Origin: Bacteroidota bacterium
GTDB taxonomy: Bacteria > Bacteroidota > Bacteroidia > Bacteroidales > SZUA-534
Length of the DNA: 64,000 nt
Direction: 5' to 3'
Assembly (NCBI GenBank): GCA_003250355.1
Contig: QKGS01000079.1
Coordinates: forward strand, 79,092-143,091
Positions within the stretch are counted from its first letter, which is position 1, and every line of letters begins with the position of its first letter. The notes beneath the pieces are model-generated. The model was not told where the DNA came from, did not search any database, and saw only the letters and a program-made list of their open reading frames with translations. This document shows, one piece after another, positions 49,501 to 56,021 of this stretch. Both the position numbers and the translations under genes were made by a program.

Positions 49501-49686
49501 TCACGTGAATTTAGAAACGTAAACGTTCAGGCAGTTGACATAAGCGGTCGTATAGTTATGGTTGACCAAATATCGAACAATGGAACAATGATAATTAATG
49601 TGAGCAATTGGGAACCCGGAGTATATCTGATAAGATTATATAATGAACACACATACAGCATTCACCGAATAGTTGTAAGCGAATAA
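43600..49686 (+). CDS. Giant extracellular protein with T9SS type A sorting domain
   Basis: 2028 aa from a GTG start; the ATG two bases earlier runs directly into TGA, so GTG is the only sensible choice before the signal peptide (ILLLIAVITNILAYSQ). The N-terminal half has MAM/jelly-roll-like domains (for example FADNFENNNSNGW...WKLGTP and AIDDVRVYN). The C-terminal half alternates CARDB-like sandwiches with six copies of a 70-residue module of the form LG.DI...AD.ITL..G..Y..YxWQDG.T..TY...YWV.V.D.NGC...DTI.V. The final 75 residues are the Por secretion tail (YPNPTNSRLYIS...GVYLIRLYNE). It should be a surface or released protein for adhesion or matrix. It is monocistronic. Confidence 0.93.
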   Translation: MKKILLLIAVITNILAYSQQVYFQEGFESESRRALWTQEILEGIADWDYTNGGVLPPNATKKIPAQAVNGKYNARFFKQSQTIHRTYLVSPPFSLALSQKPQLRFYYAQYPNEIPGGDKDNSKFTLCYRTPDYGNKWIELKDYFLATDGWIFDSLPLPDSVKYSNIQLGFLGISATVSYSSCIDSIMIVETDTIDKTVDKVFATHPNQDIVPTGSEDNPILKIHLPVKGNNGELFLKKLLVNAKLETELLVPANGVRIYITQTEHFTRNTPLGDTVSFVNGTATFSGLNYSLPFGDNYVWVTVDVAEDTQHKFKGWKLDAKIPKNGIQLNDKFYDNESELDPNGYREVNESIFYDDFENAINWDLVTEFEIDSAYGLGGAQQNPDPDYAPSGYKIMGTDLSGLNLEPGDYEQLVGNGNGDIYTATSPNFNCEYFKDLNLQFYRWLNISADDYVKIDYSTNNGVSWTKLWDNTTEGTKVLVAESNWKFIKYSLSSTLDRTYNVKFRFSLGPTGIAATYSGWNIDNFALTGNYVNNDVGISEFISPSGGSGLTASELVKVKIRNYGFDPSSNIIPVGYSTDNGYSWTMDTLKQVLAQDEEVLFTFTKPLNLSIPGKYRIIVSTMLSTDEDSRNNLKDTTIYSTKYATVPFADNFENNNSNGWRSGGTNPTWKLGTPAKTQIKSAYSGTKAWVTNLTGNYVNNDNAWLESPTFNFTNIDKPILECKLFTAGEVNKDGLAVYYTINEGSSWVLIPEHTGTYNWNWYNNKGTIAALGHEGWDIADNKWFMAREVLPAEVANQPKVRFRFVFKSDASGTNEGFAIDDVRVYNAPVDASIVAITDPVSDCILSDKQPITVRIRNLGIRPIYATDSLFTSVTINSETTLKDTFFVSSPLAIGLNTTFTFDETYNMFKKGSYAMTATVSARGDTSFYNTNNNTRTATATVLGEPEYSLGPDIGTLNPQSVTLDAGAGFTSYAWKNHYNDSTATGQLFNVYEFPTGVYETNYSVIATKSNGCISYDTIRVMKSVDDLGVIAATGLSNSCFYGNTGQNLQVTVQNYSTDTTYQVGNKIVVACELDNENIFYDTVTLTTTLGLNETFVHNFTKKIMYPEGKIYEVKTYPVLYGDLNFSNDTTYQTVSIYESANIDFGPDTIFTLRADTITLDVGENLTDIHWLGNATAGIRTYNIATNHTAKYYANAIDINGCFRDSDTIQIIGDSWELTSLTPNDMCLPSPMEQVTLSIKNKSNNSYTAGSKTIRAKVNFAGKIMEENVVIPALAAGASMNYTFSQTVNMSETKAYPVTASIIPSADMSITDNIITKDIHIWGTKEVNLGEDIISKRADTITLKPGAFYKTYQWQDGATSSTYKITNVGSAIYWVDVEDYNNCYSSRDSIKVFANDISVVNILSPTKSCDVQNLSLLKFTIENTGNDLIPGGENIIISYKIDNRPTEYINYVLPSDLEVGYKQNISVNKDFNFDKNLTHTFALSARSAFDFFPENDSAVSTVFQMNVPVVDLGDNIVYTTQADSMLLKAPAGYAAYRWQDGSRQETFDISYNGSYRYWVKVTNDENCTSSDTVTIIAGDVLLKNITGIKQDSCIGPKYLDSLYVEYPLTYEVQITGADTLRAGQSIKFYYSTNNGFIEYKNILLADNYYAGKNYVYTFSKKMDRRIGRYDFTGWIDVNNDFNTANNKYTTSFNIGPFNVGLIDSILSIQEFITLKANSGFSSYLWSTGAVSDSINVFYSGKYYIEAMPEFNCPSKDSTVVEFSGNRAKTELVNINLSECKDNISINPEFNFTNIGDSIWKAGQSVKYIYQLNNGSQYQESKTILSTVNQNGTMSHTLGQAISLATSGTKTIRIRVDINNQTVSDRTFAIAVSEPPVFSFSGDTVYTVSYPLVLDPGINNVTYLWNTGATTKTIEAYSDTTFTLTVTNASGCSYTQQVAVRFGIHVDETLDFNAKIYPNPTNSRLYISLSREFRNVNVQAVDISGRIVMVDQISNNGTMIINVSNWEPGVYLIRLYNEHTYSIHRIVVSE

Positions 49687-49690
49687 AAAC

Positions 49691-49714
49691 AGGGGGCATA
49701 AGCCTCCTTTTTTT
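49691..49714 (+). terminator. Terminator of the 2028-aa cargo gene
   Basis: AGGGGGC / GCCTCCT, 7-bp stem with one G-T pair and a 4-base loop, followed by seven T. Confidence 0.85.
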
Positions 49715-49927
49715 ATTAAAATATAAATAAAGAAAAAAATCTTTATTTATTATTTATCTCCCATATTTTGCTATACTTGCAGCAAATAACAAAACACCGG
49801 GGTTGAGCTTCTCAGTTCGTTTATATTTTGCAGACATTTGTTCTACACTATATTTTAATCCTGATTGTAACAAAAGTTGCACAGTTTTTGTTATATCCTT
49901 GAATCGTTAAAAAAATTATAATAAAAT

Positions 49928-50152
49928 ATGGCAAAAGTAAGAGGGGCTGTCGTTGTAGACACAGAAGCCTGTAAAGGCTGTTCGGTTTGCGTTGTATCGT
50001 GCCCCAAAAATGTTCTGCAACTAAACAAACAAGTAAACAGCAGAGGATACAACTACTCATATATGGCTAATGCCGATGAATGCATTGGTTGCGGTAATTG
50101 CGGACTTGTATGTCCCGACAGTGTTATTACTGTTTACAGGGCAAAAGAATAA
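49928..50152 (+). CDS. 2-oxoacid:ferredoxin oxidoreductase, 2x[4Fe-4S] subunit
   Basis: A 74-aa ferredoxin-like protein carrying electrons from the thiamine-diphosphate subunit to external ferredoxin. Two intact cluster motifs are seen: CKGCSVCVVSCP and CIGCGNCGLVCP. Size and position (first gene of a four-gene set) match the delta/KorD-VorD subunit. It is followed after 86 bases by the alpha subunit. The listed minus-strand ORF over it is a shadow. Confidence 0.93.
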   Translation: MAKVRGAVVVDTEACKGCSVCVVSCPKNVLQLNKQVNSRGYNYSYMANADECIGCGNCGLVCPDSVITVYRAKE

Positions 50153-50238
50153 TACTAAAACATAAGGTTATAACCACGCATAATTTTATTTAAACCAAAT
50201 AAAGCCAATTAGTGTTATAACTAAAACAAAATTCAAAA

Positions 50239-51333
50239 ATGGGCGAATTAAAACTAATGAAAGGGAATGAGGTAATTGCAGAAGCAGCAATACGCTGCGG
50301 ATGTGACGGATACTTTGGTTATCCTATTACACCTCAATCTGAAATAATGGAATACCTTGCTCTTCGCGAACCGTGGAAAGAAACCGGTATGGTTTTTTTA
50401 CAAGCAGAAAGTGAAGTAGCAGCCATAAATATGATCTATGGAGGAGCATCGTGCGGTAAACGAGTAATGACCACATCGTCGAGTCCGGGCATGAGCCTGA
50501 TGATGGAAGGCTTGTCGTACATAGCAGGAGCAGAATTGCCTTGTGTAATTGTAAATATTGTACGCGGAGGGCCGGGCTTAGGAACAATACAGCCAAGTCA
50601 GGCCGATTACAATCAGGCAACAAAAGGTGGTGGCCATGGCGACTACCAGTCAATAGTACTTGCCCCCGCAACAGTACAGGAAATGTACGATTTTGTTGAA
50701 TTAAGCTTCGACTTGGCATTTAAGTACAGAATACCCGCAATAATTCTTTCCGATGGTGTTATTGGACAAATGATGGAAAAAGTAACACTTGGCGAATTTA
50801 AACCACGCTGGACAGCTGAACAAATTGAACAAATGAGCGGTTCGTGGGCAACAACCGGCATGAAGGGTCGCAAAATGAATGTTACCACTTCATTGCGTTT
50901 ACAGTCGGAAGACCTTGAAAAACACAACAACAACTTACAGGCAAAATACAGAACCATAGAAAAAGAAGAAGTTCGTTTCGATGAATATATGACCGACGAT
51001 GCAGAATACATACTTGTTGCATACGGTTCATCGGCTCGTATTTGTCATAAAACAGTTGAACTGGCTCGTGAAAAAGGTTTAAAAGTAGGGTTATTACGCC
51101 CTATTACAGTTTGGCCTTACCCAACAAAACGATTACAAGAACTTGCACAAAAAGCAAAAGGCATGATGGCAGTAGAGATGAGTGCCGGACAAATGTTCAT
51201 AGACCTAAAACTTGCCGTAAACGGCAAAACACCAGTTGAATATTATGGCAGAATGGGAGGCATGGTTCCTTCACCATCGGAGGTACTTGGAGCTCTTGAA
51301 AAACAACTAATAGGAGGAGCAAACAATGAGTAA
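50239..51333 (+). CDS. vorB: 2-oxoacid:ferredoxin oxidoreductase, alpha-type subunit
   Basis: Part of the enzyme that oxidatively decarboxylates a 2-oxoacid (branched-chain 2-oxoacids or 2-oxoglutarate) to acyl-CoA with reduction of ferredoxin. It is reversible and typical of anaerobes. 364 aa; the pyrimidine-binding region begins with CGCDGYFGYPITPQSEIMEYL, and the TSSSPGMSLMMEGLSYIAGAELPCVI block is family-typical. Annotation pipelines call this type VorB, but substrate preference between VOR and KOR is not settled by sequence inspection. It overlaps the next gene by 8 bases, so subunits are translationally coupled. Confidence 0.9.
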   Translation: MGELKLMKGNEVIAEAAIRCGCDGYFGYPITPQSEIMEYLALREPWKETGMVFLQAESEVAAINMIYGGASCGKRVMTTSSSPGMSLMMEGLSYIAGAELPCVIVNIVRGGPGLGTIQPSQADYNQATKGGGHGDYQSIVLAPATVQEMYDFVELSFDLAFKYRIPAIILSDGVIGQMMEKVTLGEFKPRWTAEQIEQMSGSWATTGMKGRKMNVTTSLRLQSEDLEKHNNNLQAKYRTIEKEEVRFDEYMTDDAEYILVAYGSSARICHKTVELAREKGLKVGLLRPITVWPYPTKRLQELAQKAKGMMAVEMSAGQMFIDLKLAVNGKTPVEYYGRMGGMVPSPSEVLGALEKQLIGGANNE

Positions 51334-52132
51334 CATAAACGATATTATAAAACCGGAAAACCTGGTTTATAAAAAAGCCGATGCACTATCGGACAATATA
51401 ATGCACTACTGCCCCGGCTGTAGTCACGGAACGGTACACAAACTTATTGCCGAAACACTTGATGAACTAGGTATACAGGACAAAACCATAGGAGTATCTC
51501 CGGTAGGTTGTGGTGTATTTGCATACAACTACATAAACTGCGACTGGCAACAAGCTGCTCACGGACGTGCTCCGGCACTTGCCACAGGCACAAAACGGCT
51601 AATGCCCGACCATTATGTATTTACCTATCAAGGCGATGGTGACTTAGCATCAATTGGAACATCGGAAATAATGCACGCCGTAAACCGCGGCGAAAATATT
51701 ACAGTTATTTTCATAAACAACGGAATATACGGAATGACAGGCGGTCAAATGGCTCCTACCACCTTGGTTGGAATGGAAACATCATCGTCGCCTTACGGAA
51801 GAGATATTTCCATTCACGGCTACCCTATAAAAATAACCGAAATACTGGCTCAGCTTCCGGGTGCTGCTTATGTAACACGCCAAAGCGTTCACAATGCAAC
51901 AGCAGTACGCAAAGCTAAAAAAGCAGTAAAAAAAGCATTTGAAGTTCAGGGTAAGGCCATTGGAACATCTATTGTTGAAATAGTATCTACCTGCTCATCG
52001 GGTTGGAAAATGACACCAACCGGAGCAAACGAATGGATGACTGAGAATATGTTTCCAAACTATCCGCTTGGCGATATTGTTGACAAATCGAAACCAAAAC
52101 AAGAAGACTTAGAACAGTTCCCATTAAAATAA
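51326..52132 (+). CDS. 2-oxoacid:ferredoxin oxidoreductase, thiamine diphosphate-binding beta subunit
   Basis: Carries the thiamine diphosphate cofactor. 268 aa. The TPP motif begins GDGDLASIGTSEIMHA and ends at INNGIYGMTGGQ. Cys residues in HYCPGCSHG and PVGCGVF fit the family. It overlaps the alpha gene (8 bases) and is followed by the gamma gene after 7 bases. It acts only as part of the complex. Confidence 0.94.
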   Translation: MSNINDIIKPENLVYKKADALSDNIMHYCPGCSHGTVHKLIAETLDELGIQDKTIGVSPVGCGVFAYNYINCDWQQAAHGRAPALATGTKRLMPDHYVFTYQGDGDLASIGTSEIMHAVNRGENITVIFINNGIYGMTGGQMAPTTLVGMETSSSPYGRDISIHGYPIKITEILAQLPGAAYVTRQSVHNATAVRKAKKAVKKAFEVQGKAIGTSIVEIVSTCSSGWKMTPTGANEWMTENMFPNYPLGDIVDKSKPKQEDLEQFPLK

Positions 52133-52139
52133 AATAAAA

Positions 52140-52691
52140 ATGACAGAAGAAATAATAATAGCAGGCTTCGGAGGTCAGGGTGTTTTATCAATGGGTAAAA
52201 TACTTGCATACTCAGGAGTAATGCAAAACCAGGAAGTATCGTGGATGCCCGCTTACGGCCCCGAAATGCGTGGCGGAACAGCTAACGTAACCGTTATTTT
52301 AAGCGATGAAAAAGTTAGCTCTCCAATACTCCACGAATACGATACCGCTATTGTGCTTAACCAGCAATCGATGAATAAATTCGAGAAAGCTGTAAAACCG
52401 GGTGGCATACTACTGTTTGACCCCAATGGAATAACCACTCCGCCAACACGTACCGATATAAACATATATAAAATAGAAGGTACCGCCGAGGCTGCAAATA
52501 TGGGTAACCCCAAAACATTCAACATGATAATTCTGGGTGCTTATTTGAAACTTAAGCCAATTATTAAAATGGAAAATGTTGAAAAAGGGCTACAAAACTC
52601 ATTGCCCGAAAGGCATCATAAGCTAATACCACTTAACCTGAAAGCTATTGATATGGGTATGGAAAAAGTTGAAAAATTTTCGCTGCAATAA
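52140..52691 (+). CDS. 2-oxoacid:ferredoxin oxidoreductase, gamma subunit
   Basis: 183 aa. The CoA-contacting subunit, recognisable by the opening IIAGFGGQGVLSMGKILAYSG and SWMPAYGPEMRGGTANVTVI. It completes the complex: ferredoxin, alpha, beta and gamma in order. The operon ends 1-2 bases later at a strong terminator. Together with the ferredoxin subunit it supports ferredoxin-linked, probably anaerobic, central metabolism. Confidence 0.94.
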   Translation: MTEEIIIAGFGGQGVLSMGKILAYSGVMQNQEVSWMPAYGPEMRGGTANVTVILSDEKVSSPILHEYDTAIVLNQQSMNKFEKAVKPGGILLFDPNGITTPPTRTDINIYKIEGTAEAANMGNPKTFNMIILGAYLKLKPIIKMENVEKGLQNSLPERHHKLIPLNLKAIDMGMEKVEKFSLQ

Positions 52692-52692
52692 A

Positions 52693-52725
52693 TAAAAAAG
52701 CTGCTCATTCGAAGCAGCTTTTTTA
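52693..52725 (+). terminator. Terminator of the oxidoreductase operon
   Basis: TAAAAAAGCTGCT / AGCAGCTTTTTTA, 13-bp stem and 7-base loop. Confidence 0.9.
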
Positions 52726-52798
52726 TGTTATAATTTTTCGACAAAATGTAACTATTCTTTGACAAACAAAGTATAAAGCATTATAAAACACAAAAATT

Positions 52799-53182
52799 AT
52801 GACTAGCATATACGAACTGGCAGGCACTAAAAAAACACCCTATATTAAATTCGACAAAAATATAGGGACGCTAGAAATTAAAGGTTGTTCACTACACTCC
52901 GATGCAGTAGGCTTTTATGACGACCTGAAACTACATATTGAAGAGTACATTAAAAACCCGGCCAATGTAACACAACTCAACTTTCAAATTGAATATATGA
53001 ACACCAGTTCGTCGAAAGTTGTATTTATGATAATTACCATGTTTGAAAAAATACATGATATGGGTAAAAACATTGAATTTAACTGGTATGTTGAAGAAGA
53101 TGACCCCGATATGCTTGAAATAGGTAATGAATATAGAAAAAGCTTAAAATTCAATACTAACGTTATTGAAATATCATTGTAA
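52799..53182 (+). CDS. Second SiaC-family regulatory phosphoprotein, solitary
   Basis: 127 aa, clearly paralogous to the SiaC at 4894: ELAGTKKTPYIKFD at the start versus IAGTPKTPTVSFE, the shared core IEYMNTSSSKVVFM, and WYVEEDDPDMLE versus WYYEEDDEDMLE. No SiaB kinase or phosphatase gene accompanies it; neighbours are the oxidoreductase operon (separated by a terminator) and the threonine operon. It may be a second substrate of the SiaB-like kinase at 4.3 kb, or serve another kinase. No clear promoter element is seen. Confidence 0.87.
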   Translation: MTSIYELAGTKKTPYIKFDKNIGTLEIKGCSLHSDAVGFYDDLKLHIEEYIKNPANVTQLNFQIEYMNTSSSKVVFMIITMFEKIHDMGKNIEFNWYVEEDDPDMLEIGNEYRKSLKFNTNVIEISL

Positions 53183-53215
53183 TAAAATATAAAAAGCGAA
53201 ATCACTCCCCCACTA

Positions 53216-53246
53216 TTTCCTATTCTGAATAAAAAAACTATTTTTG
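53216..53246 (+). promoter_or_regulatory. Promoter of the thr leader/thrA transcript
   Basis: TTTC (53216-53219), 19-base spacer, TATTTTTG (53239-53246). The leader-peptide ATG begins 8 bases later. No other good promoter lies between it and thrA. Confidence 0.6.
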
Positions 53247-53254
53247 CTGTCGTT

Positions 53255-53353
53255 ATGATGAAACACAGCAAAATATTCAGAAATTATTCTTTAATAAAAG
53301 CATCTGCTTCAGTTGCCAATACTGCTGTTTTCACAACAACCACAACCCCCTAG
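53255..53353 (+). CDS. Threonine leader peptide (candidate), too short for the ORF track
   Basis: A 32-codon ORF, ATG ATG AAA to TAG, reading MMKHSKIFRN...TAVFTTTTTP. Five consecutive Thr codons (ACA ACA ACC ACA ACC) precede a Pro codon and the stop; six of 32 residues are Thr. It sits 8 bases after a promoter and 158 bases before thrA. This is the layout of amino-acid leader peptides, where ribosome stalling at the Thr codons reports charged tRNA-Thr level. The stop codon lies in the loop of a perfect CCCCC-TAG-GGGGG hairpin. The Thr-codon segment TCACAAC can pair with GTTGTGA at 53382-53388. ATG 53258 is an equally good start. Confidence 0.78.
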   Translation: MMKHSKIFRNYSLIKASASVANTAVFTTTTTP

Positions 53354-53396
53354 GGGGGATTAATTATATATTTCAGCCACAGTTGTGATTACGACT
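53346..53396 (+). promoter_or_regulatory. RNA hairpins downstream of the Thr codons, possible attenuator region
   Basis: Hairpin 1: CCCCC (53346-53350), loop TAG (the leader stop), GGGGG (53354-53358). Hairpin 2: AGTTGT (53381-53386) with ACGACT (53391-53396), 4-base loop, followed by TCTTAT. Its left arm overlaps GTTGTGA, which can pair with the Thr-codon segment, so the two structures exclude each other. No strong stem plus long U tract is seen before thrA, so the switching mechanism is unresolved. Confidence 0.45.
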
Positions 53397-53511
53397 TCTT
53401 ATCGACAAAAAAATAGAGTAACACTTCATATAATGGTAAATTCCATTTGCTTTATTTTATCGCAACAAATTCACATACCTTTTTATCAATTAATTACTAA
53501 ACTTTGAAAAA

Positions 53512-55959
53512 ATGAAAATAATAAAGTTTGGAGGTACTTCGGTTGCCAATGCTCAAAGAATAGAACAAATAGCTAATATTATTAGCAACTATTATAAAAA
53601 CGACAAACTGGTTATAGTAGTATCAGCACTATCGGGTGTTACAAACCTATTAGAAAAATGCGGCAACGATGCTTTAACAGGTGCAAATGCATATACCATT
53701 TCACTGAAAGAGATTGAAGAAAAGCATTTTGAAATAATATCAAAACTGGTAGAAGCAAAAAACAGGAGCGAAATAGCTGCAAAAATCAAAATGCTCTGCA
53801 ACGAAGCCGAAGATATTTGCAATGGCATATCAATATTAGGCGAATATTCGGCACGTTCAAAGGCTAAACTTTTAAGTTTGGGTGAGCTTATGTCGTCGAA
53901 CCTTATAAGTTGTGCACTTAACCACCTTGGCCATGATAACATTTGGCTCGACTCTCGCAATATAATTAAAACCGACAACACATACACATCGGCCAAAGTT
54001 GATTACACTACATCGGAAATAAACGCAAAAAAAGCATTTGAAAATATTACACGTATTACGCTAATGCCCGGTTTTATTGCAAGCAATGCAATAAACGAAA
54101 CCACTACACTTGGCCGTGGAGGAAGCGACTTTACCGCTGCATTAATTGCCAATTTCATTAATGCTGAAAGAGTTGACATCTGGACCGATGTAAATGGTAT
54201 GCTTACAGCATCGCCAAAAATTGTATCATCGGCTTATACTATTCCGTCAATATCGTACGAGGAAGCAATGGAACTTTCACATTTTGGTGCAAAAGTTATA
54301 TATCCGCCTACTATTCAGCCGGCAATGGAAAAACGAATACCTATTATGATAAAAAACTCTTTTGACCCTGAACATACAGGAACACTTATATCCGAAACAT
54401 CAGAGGCCGATGGTTCAAACATAAAGGGATTTTCATCGATTGATAATATTTCGCTTATAAACATTTCGGGCAGTGGCATGATAGGCATTCCCGGTTTTGC
54501 TATGAGAACCTTCAAAGCTTTAAGCGAAGCCGATATTAATGTTTATTTAATTACACAATCATCGTCGGAGCATACCATAAGCGTAGGTATTGCAAGCTGC
54601 GATGCTAATTCGGCAGTTCAAAAACTCAATGAAGAATTTGAAATAGAAATAAGCCGCCACAAGGTAAATAAGGCAACTTCCGAAAATAACCTTTCAATAG
54701 TTGCAATAGTTGGCGATAAAATGAAACATTCGGTTGGCATATCGGGCAGAGCATTCAAATTACTTGGCGACAACGGAATAAACGTTCGTGCAATAGCTCA
54801 AGGGGGAACAGAAAGAAACATATCGGTGGTTATTTCTGAAAAAGACACTAAAAAAGCTCTTAATGCTTTACACGATGGATTCTTCTTATCGAAATACCGC
54901 AAGGTTCACTTGTTTGCAATAGGTTTAGGTACTGTTGGTGGCACTATGCTCGACCAACTAAATGAGCAATTTGAATATTTACGCAACGAATACTCATTAG
55001 AAATACGTTTGGCAGGTATAGCCAACTCACGCAAAATGCTTTTCAATGAAGACGGAATAAATTTGGCTACATTCCGCAACGATTTGGAAAACAGTGACAT
55101 TAAAATGGATTTGGGTAAATTTGTAGAAACAGTTAAAGAGATGAATTTACGTAACAGTATTTTCATGGATAATACAGCCTCGGCCGATATAGCTGAGATA
55201 TACAAGCCCATGGTTGAATTAAAAATACCGGTAGTTGCAAGTAATAAAATAATGGCATCGTCGCCATTAGAAAAATACATTGCCTTTAAGCAAGCTGCAA
55301 AAAAGAACAATGTAATGTTTCTTAACGAAACCAACGTAGCTGCGGGGCTTCCTGTTCTAAAAACTATTGAAGACCTGGTTGCATCGGGCGATAAAATCAC
55401 AAAAATACAAGCAGTACTTTCAGGTAGTTTGAACTATATATTCAATAATATAAGTGAAACTGTGTCATTCTCTGAAGCTGTGATAAAAGCGCGTGAATTG
55501 GGATTAACCGAGCCTGATCCGTCAATAGACCTTAGCGGGCTTGATGTTCGGAGAAAAATACTAATTCTTGCACGTACTTCGGGTTATAATATTGAGTTAA
55601 ATGAAGTAGACAAAAACGATATAGTTCCCGAAAAAGAACTACAAGCAACCAATTTCGATGAACTATTGAAAAATTTGGAAGCCAACAACGCTCAAATTGA
55701 AAATATAAGAAAAGATGCTCATAACAGTGGCAAAAAACTTCGCTATGTTGCAGAATACAATAACGGCAAAGCTGTAACCGGCTTGCAGGCAGTTGATTCT
55801 ACTCACCCGGCATATAACCTCGACGGAATGGATAACATTATACTGTTATACACACGACGATATAGCGAACAACCACTTGTAGTTAAAGGTGCAGGTGCCG
55901 GACCGGGAGTAACAGCATCAGGAGTTTTTGCCGATGTAATGCGACTAGCTAATAATTAA
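53512..55959 (+). CDS. thrA: Bifunctional aspartokinase/homoserine dehydrogenase
   Basis: Catalyses the first and third steps from aspartate toward threonine. 815 aa, the normal size for the ThrA/MetL fusion. The aspartokinase domain (about 1-295) has KFGGTSVANAQR and LGRGGSDFTAALIA. Two ACT-type regulatory domains follow (about 310-460; NISGSGMIGIPGFAMRTF and VGDKMKHSVGISGRAF), the usual site of threonine feedback. The dehydrogenase begins at about 465 with a nucleotide-binding loop (FAIGLGTVGG) and includes LSGSLNYIFNNI. It heads thrA-thrB-(toxin-antitoxin)-thrC and is preceded by the Thr-rich leader ORF. Confidence 0.97.
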   Translation: MKIIKFGGTSVANAQRIEQIANIISNYYKNDKLVIVVSALSGVTNLLEKCGNDALTGANAYTISLKEIEEKHFEIISKLVEAKNRSEIAAKIKMLCNEAEDICNGISILGEYSARSKAKLLSLGELMSSNLISCALNHLGHDNIWLDSRNIIKTDNTYTSAKVDYTTSEINAKKAFENITRITLMPGFIASNAINETTTLGRGGSDFTAALIANFINAERVDIWTDVNGMLTASPKIVSSAYTIPSISYEEAMELSHFGAKVIYPPTIQPAMEKRIPIMIKNSFDPEHTGTLISETSEADGSNIKGFSSIDNISLINISGSGMIGIPGFAMRTFKALSEADINVYLITQSSSEHTISVGIASCDANSAVQKLNEEFEIEISRHKVNKATSENNLSIVAIVGDKMKHSVGISGRAFKLLGDNGINVRAIAQGGTERNISVVISEKDTKKALNALHDGFFLSKYRKVHLFAIGLGTVGGTMLDQLNEQFEYLRNEYSLEIRLAGIANSRKMLFNEDGINLATFRNDLENSDIKMDLGKFVETVKEMNLRNSIFMDNTASADIAEIYKPMVELKIPVVASNKIMASSPLEKYIAFKQAAKKNNVMFLNETNVAAGLPVLKTIEDLVASGDKITKIQAVLSGSLNYIFNNISETVSFSEAVIKARELGLTEPDPSIDLSGLDVRRKILILARTSGYNIELNEVDKNDIVPEKELQATNFDELLKNLEANNAQIENIRKDAHNSGKKLRYVAEYNNGKAVTGLQAVDSTHPAYNLDGMDNIILLYTRRYSEQPLVVKGAGAGPGVTASGVFADVMRLANN

Positions 55960-56021
55960 ACATTTAAGCATTTTGTCGAAAGACGAAATAGGAGAAGTAA
56001 AAAACGTGATAAAAGAGACAT

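Noticed and set aside
49848-50060. Minus-strand 70-aa ORF over the ferredoxin subunit
   Set aside because: Antisense to a gene with two clear [4Fe-4S] motifs; its composition is that of a shadow.
53432-53460. AATGG / CCATT stem followed by a T-rich stretch as thr attenuator terminator
   Set aside because: Only five base pairs with a 6-base AT loop; too weak to propose as a terminator without conservation data.
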